Shown in pieces: positions 1 through 11,626 of a stretch of 64,000 bases of DNA. The DNA is from Acanthochlamys bracteata. Its lineage: Eukaryota > Streptophyta > Magnoliopsida > Pandanales > Velloziaceae. The notes below the pieces were generated by a model. The model was not told the origin of the DNA, searched no databases, and saw only the letters and a list, made by a program, of their open reading frames with translations. Where the stretch lies: assembly GCA_019914995.1 (NCBI GenBank), contig CM034131.1, positions 10,138,501-10,202,500 on the forward strand. The letters run 5' to 3'. Both the position numbers and the translations under genes were made by a program. Positions within the stretch are counted from its first letter, which is position 1; the number at the start of each line of letters is the position of its first letter.

Positions 1-34
1 CCAAGTAGTTAAATAACATTTGCTGCCGATGGTT

Positions 35-97
35 TGGGCCTAATTAAAACCCTAGTTATTATGGGCCGGATCAGGCCAGTTGTTATTGGACTGGCCT
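35..97. promoter_or_regulatory. TGGGCC / telo-box cluster
   Basis: Two TGGGCC site II motifs (35-40 and 62-67) flank a telo-box AAACCCTA (47-54). A perfect 8 bp inverted repeat follows: AGGCCAGT at 73-80 and ACTGGCCT at 90-97. In plants this combination is typical of promoters of ribosomal-protein and other growth-related genes. No such gene follows to the right, so I infer a promoter for a gene beyond the left edge. Confidence 0.4.
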
Positions 98-501
98 TTG
101 ATAATTTACCATCTTAACTCGGAAGGATGAGTATTTTGGAAAATTGGACCACTTCGTATTTATTGAATTAGCAACTCCTATATTCGCATATTTCAATCTT
201 AAAGAATTTTTTTTTCAGTTATCACTTCAAATTTCTATTTTATTTTTATATTAAACTTTTCATCTATCAAATTTAAATATTTCGATTATTATTTAAAATT
301 TTATTTATATCAAATTTTAATTCTCATTAAATTTTAATTTTATAAAATTTATATTTGTAAAATTCACTTTTTTTATCGTAATTAAAAGGGAGATCGAATA
401 GGGTCTGTTTTGCCAACTGAAGCCTGAAGGCTGAAGATGGTATGGCAAAGGAAAGAACATTACCCCATTGGTCTCCTAAATGCGATTCCAGTTCATTAAG
501 G

Positions 502-689
502 ATGCGTTCTTTTGATTTTAAAAATGAGTAAATTCGTAAAAATAAATTGTTATAAATAGTATTATTAAAAGTGATATATTTTTTTATTAAAAAATAAGTT
601 GAAATAACTTATATATTTTTTTATAAAAATTTTTTTTTTTTTAAATTTAGTAAAAAAGAAGTGATTTCGGTGTGCAAAAAATGCACCCT
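502..689. repeat. MITE-like element, family A, copy 1
   Basis: AT-rich, non-coding block clearly related to the block at 31237-31427. Both contain a stretch of the form AATAGTATTATT-A/G-AAAGTGAT followed by a T-run, and both end near AAAAAAGAAGTGATTT. The ends here are degenerate: GATGCGTTCTTTTG on the left, and a TGCAAAAAATGCA region on the right. The small size, terminal inverted symmetry and absence of an ORF fit a MITE. Confidence 0.55.
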
Positions 690-1204
690 AATTGTTTAAT
701 TATTCTTGAACGAGTGTATGTAGAGGAAGCAGTTCTCCAGGTTTCAGATTTGCCAAACAATGTGATTGAAGCTTGGTCAGTTGGTTGCTAATTCCCTCCT
801 TATCTTTTTAGGACTATCACATCATTAGGTTTACAGTCAAGACATGAATTAGCTCTACTAGATTGTGCAAATTCACCTCCAGGCAATTGATGATAACAAC
901 TAGGAAATTAATTCAAAAGGAAAAGAAAAGAAAACTCAGGTATTAACTACTGATGTTCTATCTGCATTTGCATGCAATTATATGAACCTCATGAAAACAC
1001 ATCGACTACATGAAACTGCACCAAGAAAAGGAATTGACATATATAGTTAATAAAATAGACTCAAACTGCATAATTATTGCAAGTTAAGATGCTTATCGTA
1101 CTCAATTAAGCATAATTTTGTAGCTACTCATTGGCGTGCACTTTCTCTTTTGAAATACATCAAAGTATGCTTTTATCGAGTCTAGACATAAGAAAGAAAA
1201 AGTA

Positions 1205-1423
1205 TTCTCCCCGCAAAGTAAATAATATTCGCTCCCCATAAAATGCATCCAAGATGAAGTAAATTGATGCTTCCTATCGGGTTCAATCATTGCCTCTTGT
1301 TTTATTCCATTCTATTTCTCATTCTCCCCGCAAAGTTAATAATATTCGCTCCCCATAAAATGCATGCAAGAAAGTAAATTGATGCTTCCTGTCGGGCTCA
1401 ATCATTGCCTCTTGTTTTATTCC
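1205..1423. repeat. Tandem duplication of ~100 bp upstream of the NLR
   Basis: Two near-identical copies lie head to tail at about 1205-1308 and 1322-1423. Both begin CTCCCCGCAAAGT and contain AATATTCGCTCCCCATAAAA. Both then run through GATGCTTCCT and end near CTCTTGTTTTATTCC. They differ by a few substitutions and a 2-3 bp indel. The pair sits 140-350 bp before the NLR start codon, so it probably lies in the promoter or 5' leader. It suggests a recent local duplication. Confidence 0.85.
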
Positions 1424-1558
1424 TTTCTTTCTTTCTAATCAATTGCTTCCTATTTAATCACGGCAACACGCTTTGCCTTCCTCAATTCTTTGAGCAGACG
1501 GTCGGCTCTCTTTAGATTGCATTCCCCTTCTCATTGTTGCTGTAAAACATTCACTATT

Positions 1559-4500
1559 ATGTCTATGATCCCAAGTGTTTCGTTTGATCCGTTGGTGCAG
1601 CTGCTGATTGATTATGTCAAGAAAGAAGGAGCTCTTATCTTGGGAGTGAAAGGTGAGATCAGGAGGCTGGCCACAAGAATGAAGATGGTGAGAAAATTCC
1701 TTATCGATGCTGAAAGAAGGCAGTTTCAGGCTGAATTAATCAGAGCTTGGCTTGATGAGCTCAGGGATATCATGTACGAAGCACAAGATATCATTGATGA
1801 TTTCAAGATAGAAGCCGAGAAACGTAAGAAGGGATCATCGTCATTTTCTTCTTCTTCTTCTTCTTCTGCAGTCCTAAGCTGTTCCTGTTCTCCCTTTTCA
1901 TTTGTTCGGAAAGCTGCATTGAAGCATGATATTGGAAAAAGAATTCAAAGCCTTAACCAAAGACTAGATGACATCAACAAGAATAGCGCAGACCTCAGTC
2001 TCGCAAAGATCGACAGCAGAGATGACGATGGAAAGACGACTGTAACAATAAGCCCTATCACATCGCCGTTGGTGGAGCCAGATATAGTGGGAAGCGCCAT
2101 CGAGGAGGATACAAAGAAATTGGTGGAGCTACTCACAGAGGAACATAAGGAGAAGAACATTGTTATTTATGCCATCGTCGGTATGGGTGGGATTGGCAAG
2201 ACCACCCTTGCTCAAAAGATATTCAACAACGACACACTGAGAACAAACTTCCAGCAAATGAAACCAATATGGGTTTGCGTCTCCAAACACAATTTTGATG
2301 AGATCAGAATTCTGAAGAGCATAGTAAACGACGCCGGAGAGGACCCAAGTTCAGCCGGTGATAAGGCAAAACTTCAGAATTTACTTTTCGAAGTTGTTGG
2401 ACAGAAGAGGCTCTTTCTTGTATTGGATGATGTTTGGAATGCACAGGCCTGGGATGATTTATTAAGAACACCGTTAAGTGGTGCCGGCACAGGAAGCAGA
2501 ATCTTGGTGACCACTAGAGATGAAGGCATTGCGAAGGAAATGGGAGCAACGCTTTGTCATAACGTGGCCAAACTTTCAGATGAAGATGGTTGGTCGTTAT
2601 TGCAAAAGATGGTGTTATTTGACAAGGAAGAACAACAAGTGCAGACACTAAGAGATGTCGGGATACAGATCGTTAAGAAATGCGATAGCCTTCCTTTGGC
2701 TATCCGAGCAATTGGTGGATTATTAAGAAGAAAAGAAGCACGTCCGTCTGAGTGGGAAAAAGTTTTTCGAGATCTGGCTTGGTCTTTCTCTTCTGCACCA
2801 ACACGGGTGATGGGAGCACTATATCTGAGCTATGAAGATTTACCACCCCATCTTAAACAATGTTTTATGTATCTTGCGTTGTTTCCCGAAGACTATTTAT
2901 TTGTGAAAGAAGATCTCACCTACTTGTGGATTGCCGAGGGATTTGTGGAGGCAAATGATTGCAATTTGCTTGAAGAGAAGGCAGATGAGTACTGGAATGA
3001 GCTGATGGAGAGGAGCCTTCTTCAACCTACTGAGAATTGGAAGATTAATTGCAAGTTACATGACATCCTGCGGGATCTAGCCCAAGAACTTGCAGGAAAG
3101 GAATGCCGGTGCATGAATGCAGAATTCAACTCTGAGTTTATACCACAAGAAAAGACTAGACGGTTGTACATTAATAATGCTTCAATGCGGCCTTTCCTAC
3201 ACCAAATAAAAGAACAAAGTTCCTTGAGGACGCTAATTGGTGGTGAAGAAATTTCAGAGGAGGTCCAAAATATTCTGAAGCATTTAAGGATTTTAAGTCT
3301 CCGTGGATCAAGTATTGAGCAGCTGCCGAACTCTTTACTACGTCTCTTGCATTTGAGATTATTAGATCTACGTAAGACTAGTATTGTCCAAATTCCTGTG
3401 AGCATAGGGTCTCTTAAATACTTGCAATTTCTACTGCTCGATGAATGCAGGTACTTGCAAAGTCTTCCCAAAGCCATTGGATCGTTGACTGATCTAAGAT
3501 GCCTTACCATGGGACATACTAAGATTGACAGGATACCGAAAGCAATCTCAAGGCTGATGCATATTCGAAGGCTTGAGCCATTTATTTTGTCAGGCAGCAC
3601 TAGAAGCGAAGAGCAAGGGCACAACACAGGAGAATGGTGCACACTGGAAGACCTAAAGCATCTCAAGCTACTACGCTTGCTGAGGATACCGAACTTGGAG
3701 AGGTCGTCAAGTACTGCAGAGGCGAAAGCTGCGGAATTGATAAATAAATCGCATCTAACAGACCTACGTTTGGAGTGTTCGGATACAACTACATCCAACG
3801 AAGAATCAACAGCAAGAATTGTTCAAGTTTTTGAAGAGCTTCGCCCTCCATCTTCTATCGAATTCATTCGTCTATACGGATACTTCGGCAATGTCTTACC
3901 GAAATGGTTGACGAGCTCATCATCACTTACGAACCTAAAGTATCTGTCTCTTGAAGCTTGTCCCAGACTGAGGTCTCTTCCTTATAGTCTCTTGAATCAT
4001 GCCACAGTTTTGGAAGAATTAACAATCTCCGGCTTGGACAATCTAGAAGCGATCGAGAGCCTCCGCCACATCAAGAAATTAGAGATCTACAACAGCCGAA
4101 ATCTCAAGATAGTGGCAGACCTACCATCGCTGAAGCATATCAAAATTGATCTCTGTGCAGGTCTAGGGAAAGTGGAGCATCTACATCAACTCCGAACTCT
4201 GATTATTATAAGGGGCTACCAACAATTGGAGTCTTTCCCAGAGTGGATGCGAGCAGCGTTGAAAGAAGGAGAATGGCCCTTCCCTAATCTACAAATGCTC
4301 CAGATCGATGACTGCAGCTATGGGCTACTGTTGAGGTGTTTGATAGGCGGCCCGGATTGGCCCATTATCAAAGACATCCCTCGATTCTCAGCCCGTTGTT
4401 ATGGATTCTTTGCCGCTTTCATTGATTACACCAAGTCCCCCTTCTCCTTCAAAACCAACATCGACGACGAGGTCAGAAGTTGGCCATTGCAGGTGAATCA

Positions 4501-4672
4501 TCCCCTTCACGAACATGTGCTCTTGCTTACGTTCCAACGCCGGTACTTCTGTGGTAAGTGTGGAGAACCTGCTAGCTCCTGGTCCTTCTACTGTAATCAG
4601 TGCTGCTTCTATTTGCATCCGAAGTGCGCGCTCCAAGAAGATAAAGAGGGACGTGACGAGATCAGCAGTTAA
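1559..4672 (+). CDS. CC-NB-ARC-LRR immune receptor with C-terminal DC1 (nucleoredoxin-like) domain
   Basis: Intronless intracellular NLR receptor of 1037 aa, of the RGA/coiled-coil class. The start is the first ATG of the open frame; the frame is open upstream to 1490 but has no ATG there. An N-terminal coiled coil has an EDVID-like motif (YEAQDIIDDF, ~73-82) and then a Ser-rich loop. The NB-ARC shows P-loop GMGGIGKTT (208-216), kinase-2 LDDVW (289-293), a GLPL-type CDSLPLAI (from 375), CFMYLALFPEDY, and LHD (500-502) where most NLRs have MHD. Leucine-rich repeats follow to ~940. The tail is unusual: residues ~980-1030 form a C1-like zinc finger (H984, C998, C1001, C1012, C1015, H1020, C1023) ending HPKCALQED, as in the C-terminus of plant nucleoredoxins. 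NLRs bind ADP/ATP and trigger immunity on effector perception. The tail may be an integrated decoy or sensor (inference). No frameshift is seen. Confidence 0.95.
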   Translation: MSMIPSVSFDPLVQLLIDYVKKEGALILGVKGEIRRLATRMKMVRKFLIDAERRQFQAELIRAWLDELRDIMYEAQDIIDDFKIEAEKRKKGSSSFSSSSSSSAVLSCSCSPFSFVRKAALKHDIGKRIQSLNQRLDDINKNSADLSLAKIDSRDDDGKTTVTISPITSPLVEPDIVGSAIEEDTKKLVELLTEEHKEKNIVIYAIVGMGGIGKTTLAQKIFNNDTLRTNFQQMKPIWVCVSKHNFDEIRILKSIVNDAGEDPSSAGDKAKLQNLLFEVVGQKRLFLVLDDVWNAQAWDDLLRTPLSGAGTGSRILVTTRDEGIAKEMGATLCHNVAKLSDEDGWSLLQKMVLFDKEEQQVQTLRDVGIQIVKKCDSLPLAIRAIGGLLRRKEARPSEWEKVFRDLAWSFSSAPTRVMGALYLSYEDLPPHLKQCFMYLALFPEDYLFVKEDLTYLWIAEGFVEANDCNLLEEKADEYWNELMERSLLQPTENWKINCKLHDILRDLAQELAGKECRCMNAEFNSEFIPQEKTRRLYINNASMRPFLHQIKEQSSLRTLIGGEEISEEVQNILKHLRILSLRGSSIEQLPNSLLRLLHLRLLDLRKTSIVQIPVSIGSLKYLQFLLLDECRYLQSLPKAIGSLTDLRCLTMGHTKIDRIPKAISRLMHIRRLEPFILSGSTRSEEQGHNTGEWCTLEDLKHLKLLRLLRIPNLERSSSTAEAKAAELINKSHLTDLRLECSDTTTSNEESTARIVQVFEELRPPSSIEFIRLYGYFGNVLPKWLTSSSSLTNLKYLSLEACPRLRSLPYSLLNHATVLEELTISGLDNLEAIESLRHIKKLEIYNSRNLKIVADLPSLKHIKIDLCAGLGKVEHLHQLRTLIIIRGYQQLESFPEWMRAALKEGEWPFPNLQMLQIDDCSYGLLLRCLIGGPDWPIIKDIPRFSARCYGFFAAFIDYTKSPFSFKTNIDDEVRSWPLQVNHPLHEHVLLLTFQRRYFCGKCGEPASSWSFYCNQCCFYLHPKCALQEDKEGRDEISS
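1841..1872 (+). repeat. TCT microsatellite inside the NLR coding region
   Basis: A run of TCT/TCA triplets encodes the polyserine loop between the coiled coil and the NB-ARC. Length changes here would be in frame and would only vary a linker. Confidence 0.7.
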
Positions 4673-5343
4673 TCCGGGCGAGACCAGCAGCAGTTAGCCT
4701 GGTACGTCTCCATAGTCAACAACAAGCTTGATTGATCGTTTTGCTTAGTAAGTTCATTCCATTGCGAAAAATTGTTGGCAAGCACTTTTTCTTGTAGTTT
4801 CTTTCTTCAAGTGAAATTGCTTCCTGCACTTATTTTAGTGATTTGAATACTATAATCTTCTATTTTCAAATACCACCTGAAAACAGAAGGATGAAGGAAC
4901 ATACGAAAACATCACAATAGAAACAAAGATAGAAACACGGAAGTCTCCTCACACTAATATAGGATATCGGATTTCTTTTCAGACGTCAATTGGAACTTGC
5001 GCCCACAAGGATGCAAATTTCCCAACCATTTATACCAAACAATGCCATTGACTAAGAAGTCCTTGTATCATTTCAATGAGAATTCTGATTTTACGACTGT
5101 CTGCTAGTTGAGCAATAAGGATGCTACGAATAAAATCATAGATTAGCGAGCATCGTTCCATTGAAAAGCATGAATCCTATTCTGAGTAATTTCAGCTTCA
5201 AACTGTACCAGAGAGAGATTCATTGTCCATGCAATTCTCTTTCTTTAGTCCAGTATGTGTTAATACAGCAGTGGCTGGAAAGCCAGGCTCTTTAAGTAAT
5301 TCAAATAAAAGGCCATGCTTCCTTCGTTCCAAAGCGCACCAAG
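4673..5343. other. Convergent intergenic spacer, NLR / CCT7
   Basis: About 670 bp between two genes that point towards each other. It should hold both 3' UTRs. I see no further gene. Confidence 0.6.
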
Positions 5344-8300
5344 CTATCGCCTCCTCATGCCCCTCCCGCCGCGACCACGGAAGGCTGTCCCTCCTCGGCC
5401 TCGGCCAGCCATTGCACTGGCAGCTGCCTCACCTTGAGCACTTTCAGACTGTTCATCATTGCAAAGCAATCAATACATCATAACATGGTACAAGATACGA
5501 CCAATAAACAACGCTTAAAAATGTTTGTTTCAAGAGTTTGTAAAGCACTACCAAATTATTATTAGCAAATGATGGAAAATGAAGTTCATGACTATACTCT
5601 TCTGGGTGCAGACGCCAAAGTACAGGCTGGACAGGATCCTATTCATGTACACCAGTTGAAGTCCTGAAAATACAACCTCAACATGGCAACTCTAAATGTC
5701 AAATCCTAGCACCATACCTAGCAGGTGCCAAATCATAGTACTTCAAATATCTTCTTCAGTATCTAACAGCTTATGCTAGGATTTAAGATTTCTCTAATGA
5801 TTCTGGGTTCAATTCACGATGCTAGCATGATGTTACAACATTAATAAGATTTAATTAAGGAACACACAAGTAGAACTAAAAAGAAACAAAAAGTGGACTG
5901 CCAAAAGAACTTCAGAGTAAGAATCAATGGCACAGGAAATGTTCATTACCTTTGGGTTTTTAACTGTTTCATCCACACTCAGAACAAGGCAGGCAGCTTC
6001 GGTTGCAGCATTTATAGCATTTATCTGTAAATGTTGTCACTACTACTAAGCAAAATATACCAAAAAAATAAAAAGTACATTGCCATCATCCTTACCTTAA
6101 CAACAGCAGGTTCCCACACAAAATTGGCAAATGAATCTACTATTCCACCAGTATTGATGTCAACACCATAATTTGCACCTTCACCTACACAATCACATCA
6201 ACCTAAATAAAATTCAGGAAACTTGACCGAGGAAAGAGGACCAGAGAATTAAAGGCTACCGGAGGCATGTTTCTGTCTGAGTTTATTTAATACATCAGTT
6301 GCATCAAAACCAGCATTGTCGCATAGCTGACGGGGAATGACCTGCAAGAAACAGAGAACAATTAGGCAAAACATCTTCTGCACATGCAACATGGTCATTT
6401 ACAAACTCTAGGAAGCTAAGTTTGTAACATATTTTACAAAGGTATCTAGAAGATGGCCTATCATTGAAGCAATTTGTTGTGAAAAGGGCGGATCTGACTC
6501 TGATAAAAACAGGACAACATGATTTGGGTTCTTCATTCAATAGGAAATGCAAGTCAGATGCTCACAAGGATGACTTCATGAGATACTTGCATAAAAGGCC
6601 CAAAATCAGATCAAAATGATATCCTGCATAATTTGTGCATCAGCTATACGAATTGACAACAAAACCAAAGAAGAACTACTTATTTAGCCTAACATGCTTC
6701 AAATGACATGTGAACTTAATGATTCACATCTCTGTTTCATATGTAAGGTGTTTTTCATAGGAGATAAATACGAAGGTACTACAGGATGGAAATGTAAGTG
6801 TCAGGTAAGTGTACAATTGCCGATAATAAAAAGCTAACTAGTTCTTCCTAATAAAAGCACTATAATGTTCATAAATGCATGAAGGACAGAGAAAAGAAAA
6901 TATCAGGTCACTCGGTAATAATAGTTTGGCAAAAAATCTGAAACCGAACAAAATGAGACATTATTAGTTATATACTAAAAGCTATGCAAATTCAACTACA
7001 AACTCCCTCCCTATAATCATACCGCTAGAAAATCCTTCTTTGCAGGTCAAAACTCTTGTGATATCATTATTTTTCTTTAATTGCTAGCCGTTCTAGTTGA
7101 CCAAGTAATAGAATTATCCAAAGAGATATACTAAACACAATATGCTAGAGAAAACTTTTCATGTTCATCATTTCAGTCTCGCAAGAAAGTATTTCTATAG
7201 TAAATAAAATAAGTCACTTTTAAATTTAAAAATCAAACATTCTGTGCATTCGTCAAAGCGGAACAAGAAATTGCATAGCTTAAAAGACAATTGTGAGATA
7301 GGAGTGCAAGTATAGCATTAAACATGTAGAAGACTAGCAAGATTCGAAACATATAACAAACCTCAAGAGCCTTGGCATAAGAATTGATGAACAACTGAGA
7401 CTTCCCAGCGATTGTTCTCACATGCTGCCTTAAATATTGGCTTATCTCCATCTACCAAAATTTGATTCAGACAATTAAGCAAAAAATAAATAAAAAACAA
7501 ATAACTTCAGCAACTTATTTGCAAGAAACTCACATCAATAGCACCACCACCAGGCACAATTGTTGAGTTTTTTAAAGCTCTCCTAACAATCATTATTGCA
7601 TCATGCAGACTCCTTTCAGCTTCCTCAATGAACTGAAATAAGTTGCCATACCGATTATTGCATCATATCCATTTCTATATATACAAGAACAGAAAATTAA
7701 CTTGGCAGACCTGATCTGCACCACCACGAAGAACAATGGTTGCTGTCTGACCAGAAGGGCAACCACTGAAAATATTGAATCGTTCATTTCCCACTTGCCT
7801 TTCCTCAAACAGTTCACAGGTGCCAAGGACCTTTTTCCCGTATCATGAAGACAAATGAGAACAAGTCAGGATCGAGTCAGGTATAAGAGATTATTAAACT
7901 CAATCTAGCCATTAAGATCCCTAGAACTGCTAATATCTGAATAGATGTTGCATCATCAACGAAACAAAAGACATTACGATGAACTGAAGATACATCTTAG
8001 TACCTCATCAACAATATTGTTAACAGATGTCTGAACAGTTCCACCGGTTGCAGCAGCAACACGTTGCAGATCTTCTTCTGTTACACGACCAGCACAGAAA
8101 ATATCCCGATCCGCAAAATACTGTATCAAGAGCATGGATTATAGTCCAGCCATAGCAAGTCAACCAAATGAATAGCACTTGCAAGAAATACCTGTGTTGC
8201 AAGGTCGCCGATTGCCAGCCGAGAGAGAACGATCCTGGCTCCACTTTGGACGCACTTGTCTAACTTGTCATAGATAATGTTCCATTCAGCATCAACAATC

Positions 8301-9948
8301 GACTGATACTGAGCTGGGTCCGATAGCCTGATGAATACCAGGTTTACTAAATCAAGGCATTGCAACAAGAAGAAATACAAAACAAAGAAAAGTCATAAGA
8401 TACCTTATTTCAGCATTTTCTTTTTCTGACTTCAGTTCTAACTCAATGTTCAACAAAAGAACTTTTGGATTCAGAAACTTCTTTGGCTGCTGCTCAAACC
8501 CAGCATATGAAAATGTTTTCTTGAAGGCAACACCATTAACAAGAAAAGAATCTCTCATGTTACCACCAGGGACCTGCAGGTTACAAACAGAAAATATAAA
8601 TGTGAACCCTTAACTTCTGACTGTGCATTAAATCTATCAAAATGCATGCAATAATCCTAAATATTGGAGACTGCATACAAGTAATAAAGACGTTTGGGAG
8701 TGCTTAAAATAAGGAGCTTTCTTGAAGAAGAGCTTATTTGTAGGCTTTTCAGGAAACAAGCTTGACTTTTTTTACCTCAAAAAAATACATATAAAGATTT
8801 TATGAAGTATACTTCATCTGTAATTTCCAAATTAAAAAAGATTAAATAATATAGAAGGTTTATTAGGAAACGAGAAGTTGAAATGAAATTTTGATAAGCA
8901 GTGATACCAAATGACAGCATAGCTTGACAGAATTAACCATTCTATATCATTCTCCTACCTTTTTAACCCCGATTAAGTTCAGCCTATCATCATTGCCAAT
9001 CGCAATAACAGCATCCACAACCATGGTGGCAAAAAATTCCTTTTCTCCACCAATTAATTTGGAGGAAAGTGTTGTCGCTGCACATTTTGCTAAGAGTGAT
9101 TTCTTTTCTTCAAGGCTTTTACCTTCTATGCTTACTGCAAGCTCCTTGATCTTCTCAATTGCCTGCAACCCAAAAAAGAGGGGTTTAAAATTCGATAACG
9201 TTTGCAGAACTTACAAAATTAACATAGTAATCAACTAAGAGATGTTACCAAGCGGCCAGCGATACGGTAACTTTTGATGAGATTATGTGGATGGACACCA
9301 TCCTCGATGAAAGGTTTGGCCTCCTTTAAAAACTCACCAGCAAGAATCACTACAGTAGTGGTCCCATCACCGACCTGGATGACATGATTAAGTTTAAAAA
9401 TGTAATTAATAGTTGCATTCCTCTTTCTCAGGGCACTGCAGCCAACTCCAGCTTCCCCCTAAGTCGATCAACTGATGACCATGAATCAATATTTTAACCA
9501 AATCTAACACATTGTTGCATTCCTGACAAAAATATCCATTCAAATCCAATAAGCTAAAGTTTTTGTTCACACTAGATTCTGAAGACACAATCAAATCTCC
9601 ACAAGAATTTCTTCTCTCCTAGGGATCCGAAACCTAAAACCACACAAAATAAACGAAATGACGGAAACCTACCTCAGCGTCTTGCGATTTGGCAATATCC
9701 ACAAGGATTTTAGCAGCGGGGTGAATAATATCGAGAATCTTCATAATCGTAGCTCCGTCATTGGAGATCGTTGTGTTCCCCTTCTCATCGTGAATAAGCT
9801 TATCCATGCCGCGGGGTCCCAGGGTTGTTCGAAGAACATCGGCAACAGCTGCGCAAGCGTTGATGTTGCTCACTACTTGCGCCTTCCCTTGCGATGAATC
9901 CGTGCCTTCCTTCAACAGTATGATCTGCGGCTGCAGCATTGCAGCCAT
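5344..9948 (-). CDS. CCT7: T-complex protein 1 subunit eta (CCT7), 13 exons
   Basis: Eta subunit of the cytosolic CCT/TRiC chaperonin, the ATP-driven double ring that folds actin, tubulin and other proteins. Exons on the minus strand: 9948-9673, 9374-9249, 9162-8959, 8573-8404, 8328-8193, 8120-8004, 7830-7711, 7632-7534, 7451-7362, 6341-6260, 6184-6096, 6024-5950, 5448-5344. All introns are GT-AG. The lengths sum to 563 codons (562 aa), the usual size for this subunit. The protein starts [19 protein letters not shown], diagnostic of eta. It has LGPRG (43-47), NDGAT (63-67), the ATPase motif GDGTTT (94-99, split between exons 1 and 2) and PGGGA near 410. It ends in the Gly/Arg-rich tail typical of plant CCT7. 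No defect is visible. Confidence 0.95.
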
Positions 9949-11626
9949 TGCTGTTGCCTTGACTCTAGACCGCCTCCAAAATGGCGAGATCTAGTGCAGA
10001 GATTCTGCAGAAGAAGAGTGATTGAGGAAAATGGCGACAGCGAGAAGTAGGAGGCGAGGGTTTTAGACTCGAGGAGCTTTCAAGAAGGGTAGAGTCAGTA
10101 GAGATTATGGAGGAGGTTGGATGCATTTCGCGCCCGATTTACTAAGGGCGTGTTTAGTGTTTACTTTGTAGATAAATTGGATGATGAGTTTTTTGAAAAT
10201 TAATCTAAAAAAAATTAAAAATTAAAAAATTAAATAAAATAAAATTATATATTAATTTAATATTTATAGTAAGTTTTAAATAAATTTTTAAAAAATTTTT
10301 ATTAATAAAAAATCTTTTTTATTTTTTATATGTATTTTATATTAGAAATGAATTTTAAAAAATGTGAGTTTGGATGCCGGTAAACACGCTATAAACAACC
10401 AATCCTTTTATTATAAGTTTTGAGAGTTCTTATTAAAGAAGTTTTTCAAAAAAATAAATTCCTAAATACCTTATTTTATAAATATTTTTAAAAATAAAAA
10501 TTATACATATAATTATTTCATAACTTACGATTCATCTATATTTTTTAAATTTAAAAAAATTAAAATCATATATAATTTTAAAAAATTAAAAAAAGTTATT
10601 TGGGAATTATAAGCACTTGCAAACTTAACACAGTTATGAGAAAATTTCAAAATATTTTACCTCAGTAGCCAGTACAACCTCTGTGCAAGGGTAAGACTTG
10701 GGGCGTTTAAAAATATTTTTAAAATAAAAAATATCTTTATTTTTTAAAAAATAAGTTTTTTTAAATAAACAATAAAAAAATTATTTAAAATTTTTTTATA
10801 TTTTCTAAATTTGAATAAATTTTTAAATACTTATAAAAATTATAATATAAAATATAAAATATAAAAATAAAAAATTATTTTTGAAATAAGGAATGCCAAA
10901 CATTTTTGGTGCTCAAGTAAAACTCTTTCGAACGATGTTTTAATTATAGAAAATTGAAACTTCATCAAAACAAAATTTGATAAAAAAATAAAGTTTTAAT
11001 AATAATTAGAATTTATAAAATAATTTTAAAATTAAATTTTGATGAAAATAAAATTTAATGTAAAAATAAAAATAAATTTTAAAATAATAATTAAAATACG
11101 TAAAAAAAGGGAACTTAAAATTTGAAGTAAAAAAATAAAAACACAACTAAAATATTCCCTCAAAGGTGTCCAGTAGCTTAACTCCACGCATACTGACATC
11201 CTTAGCATTGCTCAGTAAGCATATATAATACAGCTTCATCCTGCGCGCAAATTTATCCAAGAAAACATTTGCAGCTTCATTTCTCCTACTTCAATACATA
11301 AATTTAGAAATCCGAACTTGTGCTTTTACATAATCATAAGTCACAGAGTGCTTGTTGTCTATACAAATTCAGAAAATGAAGAAGAAAAATAATACAGCTT
11401 TCCTGTCCGCAGAAAGTTTCACAAGGAAAAGGGAGTTAGACCGATTCCCTAAGCCGTATACACTCTCCAAGCTGAAGGGAGAACTGTATACGCTCACCAA
11501 AATGCCAATCAAACTGGAGACAATTGCGCTTGCTACACCGGAACTTCTGAGATGAAGAGCTGAAATCTCTTTTTTCTACAGTAAATTAGAGAACTGAGAA
11601 TGCATTTTGGATTCGCTTCACTTAGC
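9949..11626. other. CCT7 upstream region and ALG11 downstream region
   Basis: The first ~130 bp are purine-rich on the + strand and probably hold the CCT7 leader. The MITE-like element follows, then about 700 bp of A/T-rich filler. From ~11170 the composition becomes normal again and probably contains the ALG11 3' UTR. No further gene is seen. Confidence 0.5.
10144..10391. repeat. Short AT-rich element with inverted ends (MITE-like)
   Basis: Bounded by GGGCGTGTTTA on the left (10146-10156) and TAAACACGCTA on the right (10381-10391), which are inverted copies of each other. The ~230 bp between is almost pure A/T and non-coding. The last ~55 bp (from 10339) resemble 18122-18175: both read GTGAGTTTGG, then GGTAAACA. 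This supports a dispersed family. It lies just upstream of the CCT7 promoter. Confidence 0.5.

Larger units (their letters stand above)
1..1558. other. Intergenic DNA left of the NLR
   Basis: AT-rich DNA with no gene that I can support. It holds the left-edge motif cluster, one MITE-like element and the tandem duplication described separately. The last part, 1430-1558, is moderately CT-rich and probably carries the NLR leader. Confidence 0.6.

Noticed and set aside
1490..1558. N-terminal extension of the NLR
   Set aside because: The frame is open to 1490 but begins at a TTG; the first ATG is at 1559, which also gives a normal coiled-coil start.
3022..3798. 258-codon open frame opposite the NLR leucine-rich repeats
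   Set aside because: It is antisense to a clear gene, rich in Ser/Leu/Arg/Cys, and has no recognisable domain.
5805..5830. tRNA-like GGTTCAATTC T-loop
   Set aside because: No A-box or acceptor stem upstream; it lies inside a CCT7 intron.
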